From the NCBI RefSeq assembly GCF_001612845.1, contig NZ_BDBF01000032.1, forward strand, positions 1 to 64,000: a stretch of DNA of 64,000 nucleotides, in the 5' to 3' direction. The stretch is from Nocardia elegans NBRC 108235 (GTDB lineage Bacteria; Actinomycetota; Actinomycetes; Mycobacteriales; Mycobacteriaceae). This document shows, in pieces, positions 54,718 to 64,000 of the stretch (its first letter is position 1; each line of letters opens with the position of its first letter). Below the pieces are notes generated by a model, which was not told the origin of the DNA, ran no database searches, and saw nothing but the letters and a program-made list of their open reading frames with translations. The position numbers and the translations under genes are program-made.

Positions 54718-55599
54718 TCAGCGCACGGGGGTGAAATCGCGCGAGGCGATGTAGGTCGGCCGCGGATGCCCGGCCGAATACGGTTCTTCGAGGGTGTTCT
54801 CCACGCTGTTGAACACCAGGAAGACGTTCGAGCGCGGGAACGGCGTGATGTTGTTCGAGGAGCCGTGCATGATGTTGGAATCGAACAGCAGCGCCGAACC
54901 GCGTGCGCCGGTGAACTGCGCGATGCCGTACTTGTCGGCCAGTTGGGCCAGATCCTCCTGCGCGGGCACACCGATCTGCTGCTCGCGCAACGATTCCCGG
55001 TAGTGCTCGTCGGGAGTCTCACCCTGGCACGGCATGAACTGCCGGTGCGAGCCCGGCAGCAGCATCAGGCTGCCGTTGAACGGGTAGTTGTCGGTCAGCG
55101 CGATCGACAGGCTCACCGCACGCGGTGCGGGCATCCCGTCCTCGGCGTGCCAGGTCTCGAAATCCGAATGCCAGTAGAAACCGGCACCCTCGAATCCGGG
55201 CATGTAGTTGACCCGGCTCTGATGGATGTAGACCTCGGAACCGAGAATCTGGCGAGCCATCCCGACGATCCGCTCGTCGCGCACCAGCTCCGCTACCACG
55301 GCGCTGATCTTGTGCACCTCGAAGATCGAGCGAACGCTGTTCGACTTCTTCTCGATGATCACCCGCTCGTCGGCACGCAACACCGGATCGGCGGCCAGCC
55401 GATCGATGTCGGCGGCGATATCGGCCACCTGCATCGGGGTCAGCAATTCGTCGATGATCGCGTACCCATCGGCATCGAAATTCTGCAGCTCCGGCGAGGT
55501 CACCGTGCCCCACACCGTGGGGTCGGTGCGCTCCACCGGCGGTACCGCTACGGCCGTTCTGGTCCGATAGCGGTCGATTCGACTCTCCGCCAACGTCAT
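54718..55599 (-). CDS. ectD: Ectoine hydroxylase EctD
   Basis: Fe(II)/2-oxoglutarate dioxygenase converting ectoine to 5-hydroxyectoine. The iron triad is H144 and D146 (FYWHSDFETWH) and H245 (SNIMHGSSNN), corresponding closely to H146, D148 and H248 known from characterised EctD. The signature region FYWHSDFETWHAEDGMPAPR is present. The 293-residue length is typical. It is the last gene of ectABCD, 27 bp after ectC, so the strain should make hydroxyectoine as well as ectoine. Confidence 0.96.
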   Translation of the reverse strand: MTLAESRIDRYRTRTAVAVPPVERTDPTVWGTVTSPELQNFDADGYAIIDELLTPMQVADIAADIDRLAADPVLRADERVIIEKKSNSVRSIFEVHKISAVVAELVRDERIVGMARQILGSEVYIHQSRVNYMPGFEGAGFYWHSDFETWHAEDGMPAPRAVSLSIALTDNYPFNGSLMLLPGSHRQFMPCQGETPDEHYRESLREQQIGVPAQEDLAQLADKYGIAQFTGARGSALLFDSNIMHGSSNNITPFPRSNVFLVFNSVENTLEEPYSAGHPRPTYIASRDFTPVR

Positions 55600-55626
55600 C
55601 GCGGCGCCGTCCTCCTCACTACATCA

Positions 55627-56019
55627 CTACTCGCCTACGGCCACCAACGGGTAGACACCGTTCTCGTCGTGAACTTCCTTGCCCGTGACCGGCGGATTGA
55701 ACACACACAGCATCCGCATCAGCGTGCGGGTCTCGACCCGATGCCGCTCGTGCCCGTTGAGCAGGTACATCGTTCCCGGCGCCAGGTCGTAGGTGACGTC
55801 GTTGGTCAGATCCGTGAGCGTGCCCTCGCCCTCCACCAGCCACACCGCTTCGACGTGGTTCTGGTAGTGGAACTCGTGCACGGTGTTCGGCTGAATCGTC
55901 GTCTCGTGGAAGGAGAAACCCACCCCGTCGCCGCCGAGAACGATCCGCTTGCTGCGCCAGTCCTCGGCCGCGACGTCGCGGTCGGTTCCGGTGATCTCGG
56001 CAGTGGTACGCACGATCAT
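55627..56019 (-). CDS. ectC: L-ectoine synthase EctC
   Basis: Cupin enzyme that cyclises N-gamma-acetyl-diaminobutyrate to ectoine. The 130 residues show MIVRTTAEITGTDRDV at the start, the iron-binding cupin segments (HEFHYQNHVEAVWLVEGEG and MYLLNGHERH) and the C-terminal CVFNPPVTGKEVHDENGVYP. The start lies two bases after the ectB stop, implying coupling. Confidence 0.96.
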   Translation of the reverse strand: MIVRTTAEITGTDRDVAAEDWRSKRIVLGGDGVGFSFHETTIQPNTVHEFHYQNHVEAVWLVEGEGTLTDLTNDVTYDLAPGTMYLLNGHERHRVETRTLMRMLCVFNPPVTGKEVHDENGVYPLVAVGE

Positions 56020-56021
56020 GG

Positions 56022-57284
56022 TCAGTTGCCTCCTCGGGCCATGTCGACCGCCCGGTCCAGGATGCCCAGGCCATGGTCGAGTTCGTCGTCGGTAATGGTC
56101 AGCGGCGGCAGCAGCTTGACCACCTGGTCTTCGGCGCCGGAGGTCTCCACCAGCAGGCCCTTCTCGAAGGCGATGCTGCTGACCTTGCCCGCCTCCGAGG
56201 CGTCGTCGAACACCAGTCCCTGCACCAGCCCGCGTCCGCGGGTCGAGACACCTTCGAAGTTCTCCGAGAGCGCCTCGAACGACTTTCGGATCTTCTCGCC
56301 CTTGGCGGCGGTGGAGGCCTCGAGACGGTCGTCGGTCCAGTAGTGCTCGAGCGCCACGCGGGCGGTCACGAACGCCGGGTTGTTGCCGCGGAAGGTGCCG
56401 TTGTGCTCACCGGGCGCCCACTGGTCCAGCTCGCGCTTCATCAGCACCAGCGCCAGCGGCAGGCCGTAGCCGCCGATCGACTTCGACAGCGTGACGATGT
56501 CCGGGGTGATGCCGGCGATCTCGAAGGAGAAGAACGGACCGGTCCGGCCGCAGCCCATCTGCACGTCGTCGACGATGAGCAGAATTCCGCGCGCGGCGCA
56601 CAGCTCCGACAGGTGCCGAAGCCACTGCGCCCGAGCGACGTTCACGCCGCCCTCGCCCTGCACGGTTTCCACGATCACCGCCGCGGGCTTGTCCACACCG
56701 GAGGAATTGTCATCGAGGACCCGCTCCATCCATGCCAGATCGTCGGTGCCGTCCAGATACCCGTCGTAGGGCATCGGATTCACGTGATTCAACGGTACTC
56801 CGGCGCCCGCGCGCTTGGTCGCGTTACCGGTCACCGAGAGCGCACCGAGGGTCATGCCGTGGAATGCGTTGGTGAAATTCAGAATCGACGTGCGGCCGGT
56901 CACCTTACGGGCCAGTTTCAGCGCCGATTCCACCGCGTTCGCACCGGTGGGACCGGGGAACTGGACCTTGTAATCGAGGCCGCGCGGATCCAGCAGAACC
57001 TTGTTGATCGTCTCCAGCAATTCACGCTTCGCGACGGTCGACATATCGAGCCCGTGCGTAATTCCGTCACGGGCGATGTAATCGATCAACGCTTCTTTGA
57101 GAACGGGATTGTTGTGCCCGTAGTTGAGCGCTCCGGCGCCCGCGAAGAAATCGAGGTAATCACGTCCGCTACCGTCGCGCAGCCAGGCGCCGGAGGCGGT
57201 GTCGAACAGCGTGGGCCAGGAACGGCAATATCCACGGACATTCGATTCGAGCGATTCGAAAACGGTCATCTCAGCGGTGGTCAT
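56022..57284 (-). CDS. ectB: Diaminobutyrate-2-oxoglutarate transaminase EctB
   Basis: PLP-dependent aminotransferase making L-2,4-diaminobutyrate from aspartate semialdehyde and glutamate, the first ectoine step. The 420 residues contain GPTGANAVESALKLAR (about 111-126), the Asp of VDDVQMGCGRTG, and PLP lysine K268 in TLSKSIGGYGLPLAL. Length and order are normal: ectA is 12 bp upstream and ectC two bp downstream. Confidence 0.96.
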   Translation of the reverse strand: MTTAEMTVFESLESNVRGYCRSWPTLFDTASGAWLRDGSGRDYLDFFAGAGALNYGHNNPVLKEALIDYIARDGITHGLDMSTVAKRELLETINKVLLDPRGLDYKVQFPGPTGANAVESALKLARKVTGRTSILNFTNAFHGMTLGALSVTGNATKRAGAGVPLNHVNPMPYDGYLDGTDDLAWMERVLDDNSSGVDKPAAVIVETVQGEGGVNVARAQWLRHLSELCAARGILLIVDDVQMGCGRTGPFFSFEIAGITPDIVTLSKSIGGYGLPLALVLMKRELDQWAPGEHNGTFRGNNPAFVTARVALEHYWTDDRLEASTAAKGEKIRKSFEALSENFEGVSTRGRGLVQGLVFDDASEAGKVSSIAFEKGLLVETSGAEDQVVKLLPPLTITDDELDHGLGILDRAVDMARGGN

Positions 57285-57296
57285 CGATGATCCTTC

Positions 57297-57869
57297 CTAT
57301 CGTTTTGCGTCACCCTGCAGTGGCGCGATCCGGTACAGGTCCTCCGATTCGTGCCCGTCCGGAAAATCTTCTGGCTCGAACAACGTCTCCCGCGTCATTT
57401 CCGCGTCACGGCGCCGGGCCAGTGACGCGAACATTGCCAGCGAGGCTTCGTTGTCCGGCGAAACGGTTGTCTCCAACTTCGAAACACCTTGGTCGGCAAC
57501 GTCTTCGACGAGCCGATCCAGCATTGCTACGCCCACTCCGCGGCCGCGGAAGGCGTGATCGACGGCTACCTGCCAGATGAACAGTGTGTCCGGCGATTCC
57601 GGGCGCAGATATCCGGTGACGAATCCTGCTATCTCCGAGTCGATTTCGGCCACGACGGTGGTCGAGGCGAAGTCACGACTCCAGAGCAGATACGCGTAAC
57701 TCGAATTGGCGTCGAGCACTTGGGAATCCACTGCGATTCGCCACATCCGCGCTCCGTCGTCCACCCGCGGCCGACGAATCAGCGTCTGGGTCGAAACGTT
57801 CCGACGGCCGTTCCGCTCGTCGGTTGCCGGAGAACTGAATGACATACTCCGCGTTCGGGTCTGCATCAC
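57297..57869 (-). CDS. ectA: Diaminobutyrate acetyltransferase EctA
   Basis: GNAT acetyltransferase that acetylates diaminobutyrate at the gamma amino group. Acetyl-CoA binding is in QVAVDHAFRGRGVGVAMLD (R/Q-x-x-G-x-G/A). The C-terminal KLETTVSPDNEASLAMFASL is typical. The N-terminus is uncertain: starts at 57869 (GTG) and 57866 (ATG) are very close to GAAGAGG, and an ATG at 57845 (MSFSSPATDE) is also possible; the last would give about 182 residues. The gene starts 46 bp after the histidine kinase gene on the same strand, so it may be read from the two-component operon as well as its own promoter. Confidence 0.94.
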   Translation of the reverse strand: MMQTRTRSMSFSSPATDERNGRRNVSTQTLIRRPRVDDGARMWRIAVDSQVLDANSSYAYLLWSRDFASTTVVAEIDSEIAGFVTGYLRPESPDTLFIWQVAVDHAFRGRGVGVAMLDRLVEDVADQGVSKLETTVSPDNEASLAMFASLARRRDAEMTRETLFEPEDFPDGHESEDLYRIAPLQGDAKR

Positions 57870-57915
57870 CTCTTCAGAATTGCCCGCGAACGTTGAGGTC
57901 TATCGTGCGACTACT

Positions 57916-58950
57916 TTACGGTTGTGTTACAGAAGTATGATCGGTGAATTTCGTCACGGTGGGCAACCACACCATGAATCGCGCCCCGCCGCCGGGACGG
58001 TCGTCACATTTCACGCGGCCGCCGTGGGCGGCCACCGTTTCGGCCACCAAAGCCAATCCGATGCCGGTGCCCGACCGTTTCCCGCGGCGGACGGTCACGA
58101 ATCTTTCGAAGATGCGTTGCCGATCCTGTGGGGCGACTCCCGGACCGGCGTCGTCGACCGTGATCACCATTTCGTCACCGGCGCGCGCGACGCCCACCGC
58201 GATCACTCCGCCACCGTGCCGCTGCGCATTCTCGAGCAAATTCACCAGGGCACGCTCGAGTTCGAGCTTTCGCCCGGTCACGATTCCGTCGTCGGCGACG
58301 GTCAGCAGTTCCGGTGAATAATGCATTTCCGCGAGGGTGTGAGTGAGCAGTTCGCGCACCGACAGCGGTTCGGCGTCGGCGCCGTGCATCCGCGCCTCGG
58401 CCCGGGCCAGCGCCAGCAGATCGTCGAGCAGTCTGCGCAGATGGTCGAGTTCGGCGCGGACCAGCTCCAGCGCCCGCCGCGACCGTTCCGGCAGTTGATC
58501 CTCGTAGCGCGACATCACTCCGACGCTGGTGGTGAGCGTGGTCAGCGGGGTGCGGAGTTCGTGGCTCACGTCACCGACCAGCCGGCGCTCGCGATCGATG
58601 CGGTTCTGCAGCGAGTCGACCATGGTGTTGAACGCGTCCACGGTCGGGGCGAGATCGGGATCGTCGGTATCGGGCAACCGGGTGCCGAGCTCACCGGAGG
58701 CGATCTTGGCCGCGGTGCCGGTGACCTGGCGCAACGGTTCCAGCAAACGGTGCGACAGCCAGATTCCGAAGATCGCGCCGATCACGGTGCCGCCGAGCGC
58801 GCAGGCCAGTGCGGTGCCCCATCCGCCATCGATCCTCGCGATCAGCACCGCCAGCAATGCCGAGACCAGGCCCGTGACGGTGAAAGCGACGATCACGCGA
58901 CCGCGCAGAATCTGGCGGCGGGGCAGGCGCGGAAATCTAGCGCTGCACAT
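57916..58950 (-). CDS. Sensor histidine kinase with minimal extracytoplasmic loop
   Basis: A 344-residue kinase. Two membrane helices (18-39 and 44-66) are separated by about five residues, leaving no extracellular sensor domain, as in intramembrane-sensing kinases. HAMP follows (67-118), then the phosphorylated H130 (DVSHELRTPL), N241 of the N box (LLENAQRHG), VDDAGPGV and GTGIGLAL of the ATPase domain. The start overlaps the response-regulator gene by 14 bases, and the stop is 46 bases from ectA. It lacks the Usp and four-helix regions of KdpD, so despite the nearby kdp genes it is not KdpD. Control of ectABCD is inferred from position. Confidence 0.93.
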   Translation of the reverse strand: MCSARFPRLPRRQILRGRVIVAFTVTGLVSALLAVLIARIDGGWGTALACALGGTVIGAIFGIWLSHRLLEPLRQVTGTAAKIASGELGTRLPDTDDPDLAPTVDAFNTMVDSLQNRIDRERRLVGDVSHELRTPLTTLTTSVGVMSRYEDQLPERSRRALELVRAELDHLRRLLDDLLALARAEARMHGADAEPLSVRELLTHTLAEMHYSPELLTVADDGIVTGRKLELERALVNLLENAQRHGGGVIAVGVARAGDEMVITVDDAGPGVAPQDRQRIFERFVTVRRGKRSGTGIGLALVAETVAAHGGRVKCDDRPGGGARFMVWLPTVTKFTDHTSVTQP

Positions 58951-59647
58951 CGAGGCGGTAGCCGAGCCCGCGCACGGTTACCACGATCGCCGGCTCCGAC
59001 GGGTCGCGCTCGATCTTGGTCCGCAGCCGCCGGACGTGCACGTCCACGATCCGCTCGTCACCGAAGAACCCACGGTCCCAGACCCTTTCGAGCAGGACGC
59101 TGCGCGACAGCACCCGCCCGGGAGTCTCGGCCAGTTCGCACAGCAGCCGGAATTCGGTGAGGGTGAGGTGCAACTCCTCGTCGCCGCGGTGCACGGTGCC
59201 GCCGTCGGCCGAAAGTACCAGCGGCGCTTCGGGATAGGCGTCGAGCACGACCTCCTGCGGGGCCGGCGGCTCCACGGTTTGCTGGGCGCGGCGACGCAGC
59301 GCCCGCATCCGGGCGGTGATCTCCTTGATCTCGAACGGCTTGGTGACGAAATCGTCGGCGCCGGCCTCCAGGGCGGCCACCACGTCGTGAGTGTCGTCAC
59401 GCGCGCTGACCACGATGATCGGCACGTCGTGATCGCGACGAATCTCACGAATACAGGTGAATCCGTCCATCTCCCCCAGCATCAGATCCACGATCATCAC
59501 ATCCGGTGCGCCGTTGTCACGCAGATGTTCGAGCGCATCCTCGGCCTCCTCGGCCTCGGCGACGTCGTAGCCCTCGTCCTCCATGGCCAGCCGCAGCGCA
59601 CTGCGGACCCGGTCGTCGTCCTCTACGATCATCAAATTTGCACTCAT
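58937..59647 (-). CDS. OmpR-family response regulator
   Basis: A 236-residue regulator. The receiver domain carries the acidic pocket (VEDDDR), phosphorylation site D54 in IVDLMLGEMDG, and K103 in VTKPFEIKE. The linker is Gln/Pro-rich, and the C-terminal winged helix (about 140-236) has TEFRLLCELAETPGRVLSR and VDVHVRRLRTKIE. ATG 59647 is preferred because GAGGTG lies five bases upstream; an in-frame GTG at 59653 is also possible. It is the first gene of a unit with the kinase and perhaps ectABCD. The target genes are unknown. Confidence 0.94.
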   Translation of the reverse strand: MSANLMIVEDDDRVRSALRLAMEDEGYDVAEAEEAEDALEHLRDNGAPDVMIVDLMLGEMDGFTCIREIRRDHDVPIIVVSARDDTHDVVAALEAGADDFVTKPFEIKEITARMRALRRRAQQTVEPPAPQEVVLDAYPEAPLVLSADGGTVHRGDEELHLTLTEFRLLCELAETPGRVLSRSVLLERVWDRGFFGDERIVDVHVRRLRTKIERDPSEPAIVVTVRGLGYRLDVQR

Positions 59648-60003
59648 CGTCACACCTCGTCCAGCTGCGCGTCATCGGAGCGTGGTTCCCCGACCCGTCC
59701 GTTCCTCAGCAGTGCGAGCGGCCGCGCAGCCTGTGGTCTCGCACCGTTCTCTCATAACCACACATCCCTCACAGACATCGGTGGCGGACCACACGACGCC
59801 GGGCACGCCGGTCGATCGGTCACTGAGCGCCCACTGGGCACACAACAGTAACTGGAGTACCCGGCGCGACGATGCGTAAACACGGGGCAACACCACCGAG
59901 GTGCAAGCACCTGAAAAAGCCCCGTAAACTACGTACCGAGACAGTAAGGCGATTGGTGCGCTGCGGGGGCTTGCCCAGGCGCACGGCTAACGCAGGAGAC
60001 ACC
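59648..60003. other. Divergent intergenic region, response regulator / L,D-transpeptidase
   Basis: About 355 bases containing both promoters. Positions 59882-59984 contain two stacked hairpins in the leader of the plus-strand transpeptidase (separate entry). No small gene was recognised. Confidence 0.5.
59882..59984 (+). promoter_or_regulatory. Structured 5' leader of the L,D-transpeptidase gene
   Basis: ACGGGGC (59882-59888) pairs with GCCCCGT (59919-59925) and encloses the hairpin AGGTGCAAGCACCT (59899-59912). A second hairpin, GTGCGC (59956-59961) with GCGCAC (59979-59984), encloses GGG/CCC. The second ends about 20 bases before the start codon, covering the site where ribosomes approach. 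This resembles a riboswitch or leader, but I cannot match it to a class; c-di-AMP (ydaO) riboswitches occur before cell-wall genes in actinobacteria, yet the conserved ydaO blocks are not clearly present. Confidence 0.45.
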
Positions 60004-61236
60004 ATGTCCACTCGCCGCTGCCGATTCAGTGTTGCGCTCGGGGTTATCGCCCTGGTGACGACGCTGATGGCCGCGTGCTCGTCATCCCCGGATCCCGCGT
60101 CGAATCCGACGCGGGGCACCGCGGGGCCCGCCGCGCCGGCCATTGCGATGGTCCCGGCCACGGGTAGTGCCGACGTCGATCCGCTCGGCACCATCGAGGT
60201 GAGCGCAACCGACGGCATCCTCACGGATGTGACGTTGACCAACGAAGAAGGCAAACAGGTCGACGGCACGCTCAATCCGGAGCGGACCGCGTGGAAACCG
60301 AAGGTTCCGCTCGGTTACGGGCACAACTACACCATGAGCGCCAAGGGCATCACCGTCACCGGACCCAGCGGTCCGATGACGTCGTCGTTCACCACGCTCA
60401 CTCCCAGCAACCAGGTCAAGGCGTATCTGACCACCACCGGCGGGCAGCCGCTGGCCGAGGGCGGAACCTACGGTGTGGGCACGGTCATCGTCGCCCACTT
60501 CGACGAGGCGGTCGGTGACCGCGCGGCGGCCGAGAAGCGGCTCTCGGTCACGACCGAACCGCAGGTCCAGGGTTCGTGGTACTGGCTCGACGACAAGAAC
60601 GCGCACTGGCGCCCGCAGCAGTACTGGCAGCCCGGCACCAAGGTCACGGTCGCGGCGAACATCTTCGGCGCGCAGCTGGGTCCCGGCCTGTTCGGCCAGG
60701 AGGACTCCAAGACCAGCTTCACCATCGGCGACTCGCACGTCTCCATCGCCGACGACAACACCCACGAAGTGCAGGTGTTCGAGAACGGCAAACTGATCCG
60801 CACCATGCCCACCTCGATGGGCCGCGGCGGCAGCGAGCAGGTCGGCGGCAAGACGATCTACTTCAACACCCCTGCGGGCATCTACACCGTGATGGGCAAG
60901 GGCAATCCGGTCATCATGGATTCCTCCAGCTACGGCCTGCCGGTCAACTCGCGCCTGGGCTACAAGGAGGCGATCGGCTGGGCCACCCAGATCAGTGGCG
61001 ACGGGATCTACCTGCACCAGCTCGACTCCACGGTGTGGGCGCAGGGCAATACCGACACCTCGCACGGCTGTCTGAACCTGAACCTGGACAACGCTCGCTG
61101 GTTCTACAACTTCGCGGTTCCGGGTGATGTGGTTGAGGTCCGCAACACCAGCGGCCCGCCGCTGCCGTCGTGGAACAACGGCGACTGGATCGTGCCGTGG
61201 GATCAGTGGGTGGCCGGCAGCGCGCTGCACTCCTGA
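60004..61236 (+). CDS. Lipoprotein L,D-transpeptidase (LdtMt2-like)
   Basis: Makes 3-3 crosslinks in peptidoglycan. A lipoprotein signal peptide ends at the lipobox LMAAC with C25. Two Ig-like domains (about 45-260) precede the YkuD catalytic domain, whose active site is SHGCLNL with H354, G355 and C356; the lid and C-terminal subdomain end in WDQWVAGSALHS. The 410 residues match Ldt paralogues of mycobacteria. ATG 60004 is chosen because GGAGA lies five bases upstream; the open frame continues upward but without a signal peptide. It is resistant to most beta-lactams as a family, though this is not evidence for resistance here. Confidence 0.92.
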   Translation: MSTRRCRFSVALGVIALVTTLMAACSSSPDPASNPTRGTAGPAAPAIAMVPATGSADVDPLGTIEVSATDGILTDVTLTNEEGKQVDGTLNPERTAWKPKVPLGYGHNYTMSAKGITVTGPSGPMTSSFTTLTPSNQVKAYLTTTGGQPLAEGGTYGVGTVIVAHFDEAVGDRAAAEKRLSVTTEPQVQGSWYWLDDKNAHWRPQQYWQPGTKVTVAANIFGAQLGPGLFGQEDSKTSFTIGDSHVSIADDNTHEVQVFENGKLIRTMPTSMGRGGSEQVGGKTIYFNTPAGIYTVMGKGNPVIMDSSSYGLPVNSRLGYKEAIGWATQISGDGIYLHQLDSTVWAQGNTDTSHGCLNLNLDNARWFYNFAVPGDVVEVRNTSGPPLPSWNNGDWIVPWDQWVAGSALHS

Positions 61237-61286
61237 TCGCACCGGCACCGATCGCCACGGCACGTCGTGTTCGCGGGCACCGAGCC

Positions 61287-62210
61287 TCAGCGCCGCACCG
61301 GGTAGCGCTGGTCCAGCTCGAGATTCAGGCCGAGAACGTCGACCCTGGGCTCTCCCAGGAAGCCCAGGTCCCGACCGTCGGTATGTGCCGCCACCACAGC
61401 GGCGACCTGTTCGGCCGTGATACCCCGGGCGGCCGCCACCCGCGCGCTCTGGATCTGCGCGTAGCGCGGTGAGATGTGCGGATCCAGTCCGGACGCCGAC
61501 GCGGTGACCGCGTCGGAGGGCACCGGGGTATCGGCCGGCGCGTCACCGCGGACGGGGACGATCAGCCCGGCCGAATAGTCCGTTCCGGGCTGGGCACAGT
61601 CCACCCGGACCCCGCGGTAGGCGTCCTGGAACGGCGTCGCCGGGCACGCCTCGTTCACGCTGACGACCTTCGTGGGGGCGGTGACCTGCCCGTGGCTGTC
61701 GCGGGGGCCGAAGACCGCCAGCACCGCACCGACCCCGCCGGGTGTGCAGAACGGTCGCGCCCCGGAGACGCCCTCGCGCTCGCCGATCTGTTTGCTGCGC
61801 GTGCAGACCGTGGTCAGCAAACCGGTCTTCGTCTGCGACGGGTCGGCGGCCATGGTGTCGACGACGTCCTCGGGACCTTTGTTGCCGAAGCCGGTGTTGG
61901 TGGGGTCGTAGCCGTCGGGGCGGCTGCCGTCGGCCGGGGCGGAATTCGACGGGCGGGTCTGGAAGTACTGCGGCAGCGCCGTCCCGCTGCCGTCGGTGAA
62001 GGCCTGACCGATGAGGCTGCTGCCCACCAGCTTCCCGTCGCGGTGGACGAGCGAACCCTCGGCCCGGTTGTGCAGGCCCGGCAACTGCGCGACCGCGAAA
62101 ACGGCCAGCGGATAGGCGATTCCGGTGATCACCGTCAGCACGAGCAGTGCCCGCACGGCGGCCAGATGCTGGCGGAACCAGGTGGTGTATCGCATCGAGA
62201 ACGAAGGCAT
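61287..62210 (-). CDS. kdpC: K+-transporting ATPase subunit C (KdpC)
   Basis: Stabilising subunit of the high-affinity potassium pump KdpFABC. One N-terminal membrane helix (about 17-39, with ALLVLTVITGIAYPLAVFA) is followed by an extracytoplasmic domain carrying the family motifs VGSSLIGQAF, YFQTRPSN, SGLDPHISPRYA and the C-terminal RVDVLGLNLELD. At 307 residues it is longer than E. coli KdpC (190), because of an insert in the middle (about 110-205), as in other actinobacteria. ATG 62210 begins one base after the kdpB stop. It converges with the transpeptidase gene; no kdpDE follows. Confidence 0.94.
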   Translation of the reverse strand: MPSFSMRYTTWFRQHLAAVRALLVLTVITGIAYPLAVFAVAQLPGLHNRAEGSLVHRDGKLVGSSLIGQAFTDGSGTALPQYFQTRPSNSAPADGSRPDGYDPTNTGFGNKGPEDVVDTMAADPSQTKTGLLTTVCTRSKQIGEREGVSGARPFCTPGGVGAVLAVFGPRDSHGQVTAPTKVVSVNEACPATPFQDAYRGVRVDCAQPGTDYSAGLIVPVRGDAPADTPVPSDAVTASASGLDPHISPRYAQIQSARVAAARGITAEQVAAVVAAHTDGRDLGFLGEPRVDVLGLNLELDQRYPVRR

Positions 62211-62211
62211 A

Positions 62212-64000
<1,789 letters not shown>

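Noticed and set aside
57916..59647. Two-component pair as KdpDE
   Set aside because: The kinase lacks the Usp/KdpD N-terminal domains and four helices, and the genes are next to ectABCD, not kdpC.
59882..60003. Leader of the transpeptidase as a ydaO (c-di-AMP) riboswitch
   Set aside because: A GCTAAC sequence near the start codon resembles one ydaO block, but the other conserved blocks were not found, so no class is assigned.

Overview
The window is a 64-kb stretch of high-GC chromosome from a mycolic-acid actinobacterium, most likely Nocardia or a close relative (Mycobacteriales, Nocardiaceae). From about 10.3 to 51.5 kb most genes follow, from general knowledge, the order of the Mycobacterium tuberculosis Rv2880c-Rv2922c block: rlmN, cdsA, frr, pyrH, tsf, rpsB, an M23 peptidase, xerC, a viuB-like reductase, dprA, yifB, yraN, DUF2469, rnhB, lepB, rplS, trmD, rimM, khpA, rpsP, an amidohydrolase, ffh, glnD, glnB, amt, ftsY, smc. 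Complete ectABCD and hopanoid genes fit Nocardiaceae. The species call is inference from gene content; no 16S gene is present.

Layout. 1-5.3 kb: a hopanoid operon with its own isoprenoid-precursor enzymes (HpnG-IspH fusion cut by the left edge, HpnH, DXS, IspG). 5.4-8.9 kb: EfeUOB-type iron uptake, with EfeU and EfeO fused in one polypeptide, followed by the haem peroxidase EfeB; an IdeR/DtxR-like box overlaps the efeUO start. 8.9-10.3 kb: an MFS transporter. 10.3-16.7 kb: translation and lipid core genes on the minus strand. 16.9-24.8 kb: membrane proteins, an M23 peptidase whose reading frame runs antisense through a ferric-siderophore reductase gene, XerC, DprA and YifB, with a (GCCCAC)n tract between the last two. 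25-33.5 kb: rnhB-lepB-rplS and tex-trmD-rimM-khpA-rpsP. 33.8-36.6 kb: amidohydrolase, and a TetR regulator divergent from an alpha/beta hydrolase with two palindromic operators between them. 36.6-51.5 kb: SRP pathway (ffh, ftsY), nitrogen control (amt-glnB-glnD), a TetR/NmrA pair, smc. 52.2-54.5 kb: a two-gene acyl-CoA dehydrogenase operon.

54.7-64 kb looks like an osmotic-stress island. ectABCD lies 46 bp downstream of, and in the same direction as, a response regulator/histidine kinase pair whose kinase has almost no extracytoplasmic loop. Beyond it are a lipoprotein L,D-transpeptidase with a hairpin-rich leader and the potassium pump genes kdpC and kdpB (kdpB is cut by the right edge).

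Regulatory signals read directly from sequence: two IdeR-like boxes, a GlnR-like box before amt, TetR operators, a promoter module shared by rplS and rpsP with identical spacing, and several strong intergenic hairpins. No tRNA, rRNA, CRISPR array, insertion sequence or prophage was found.
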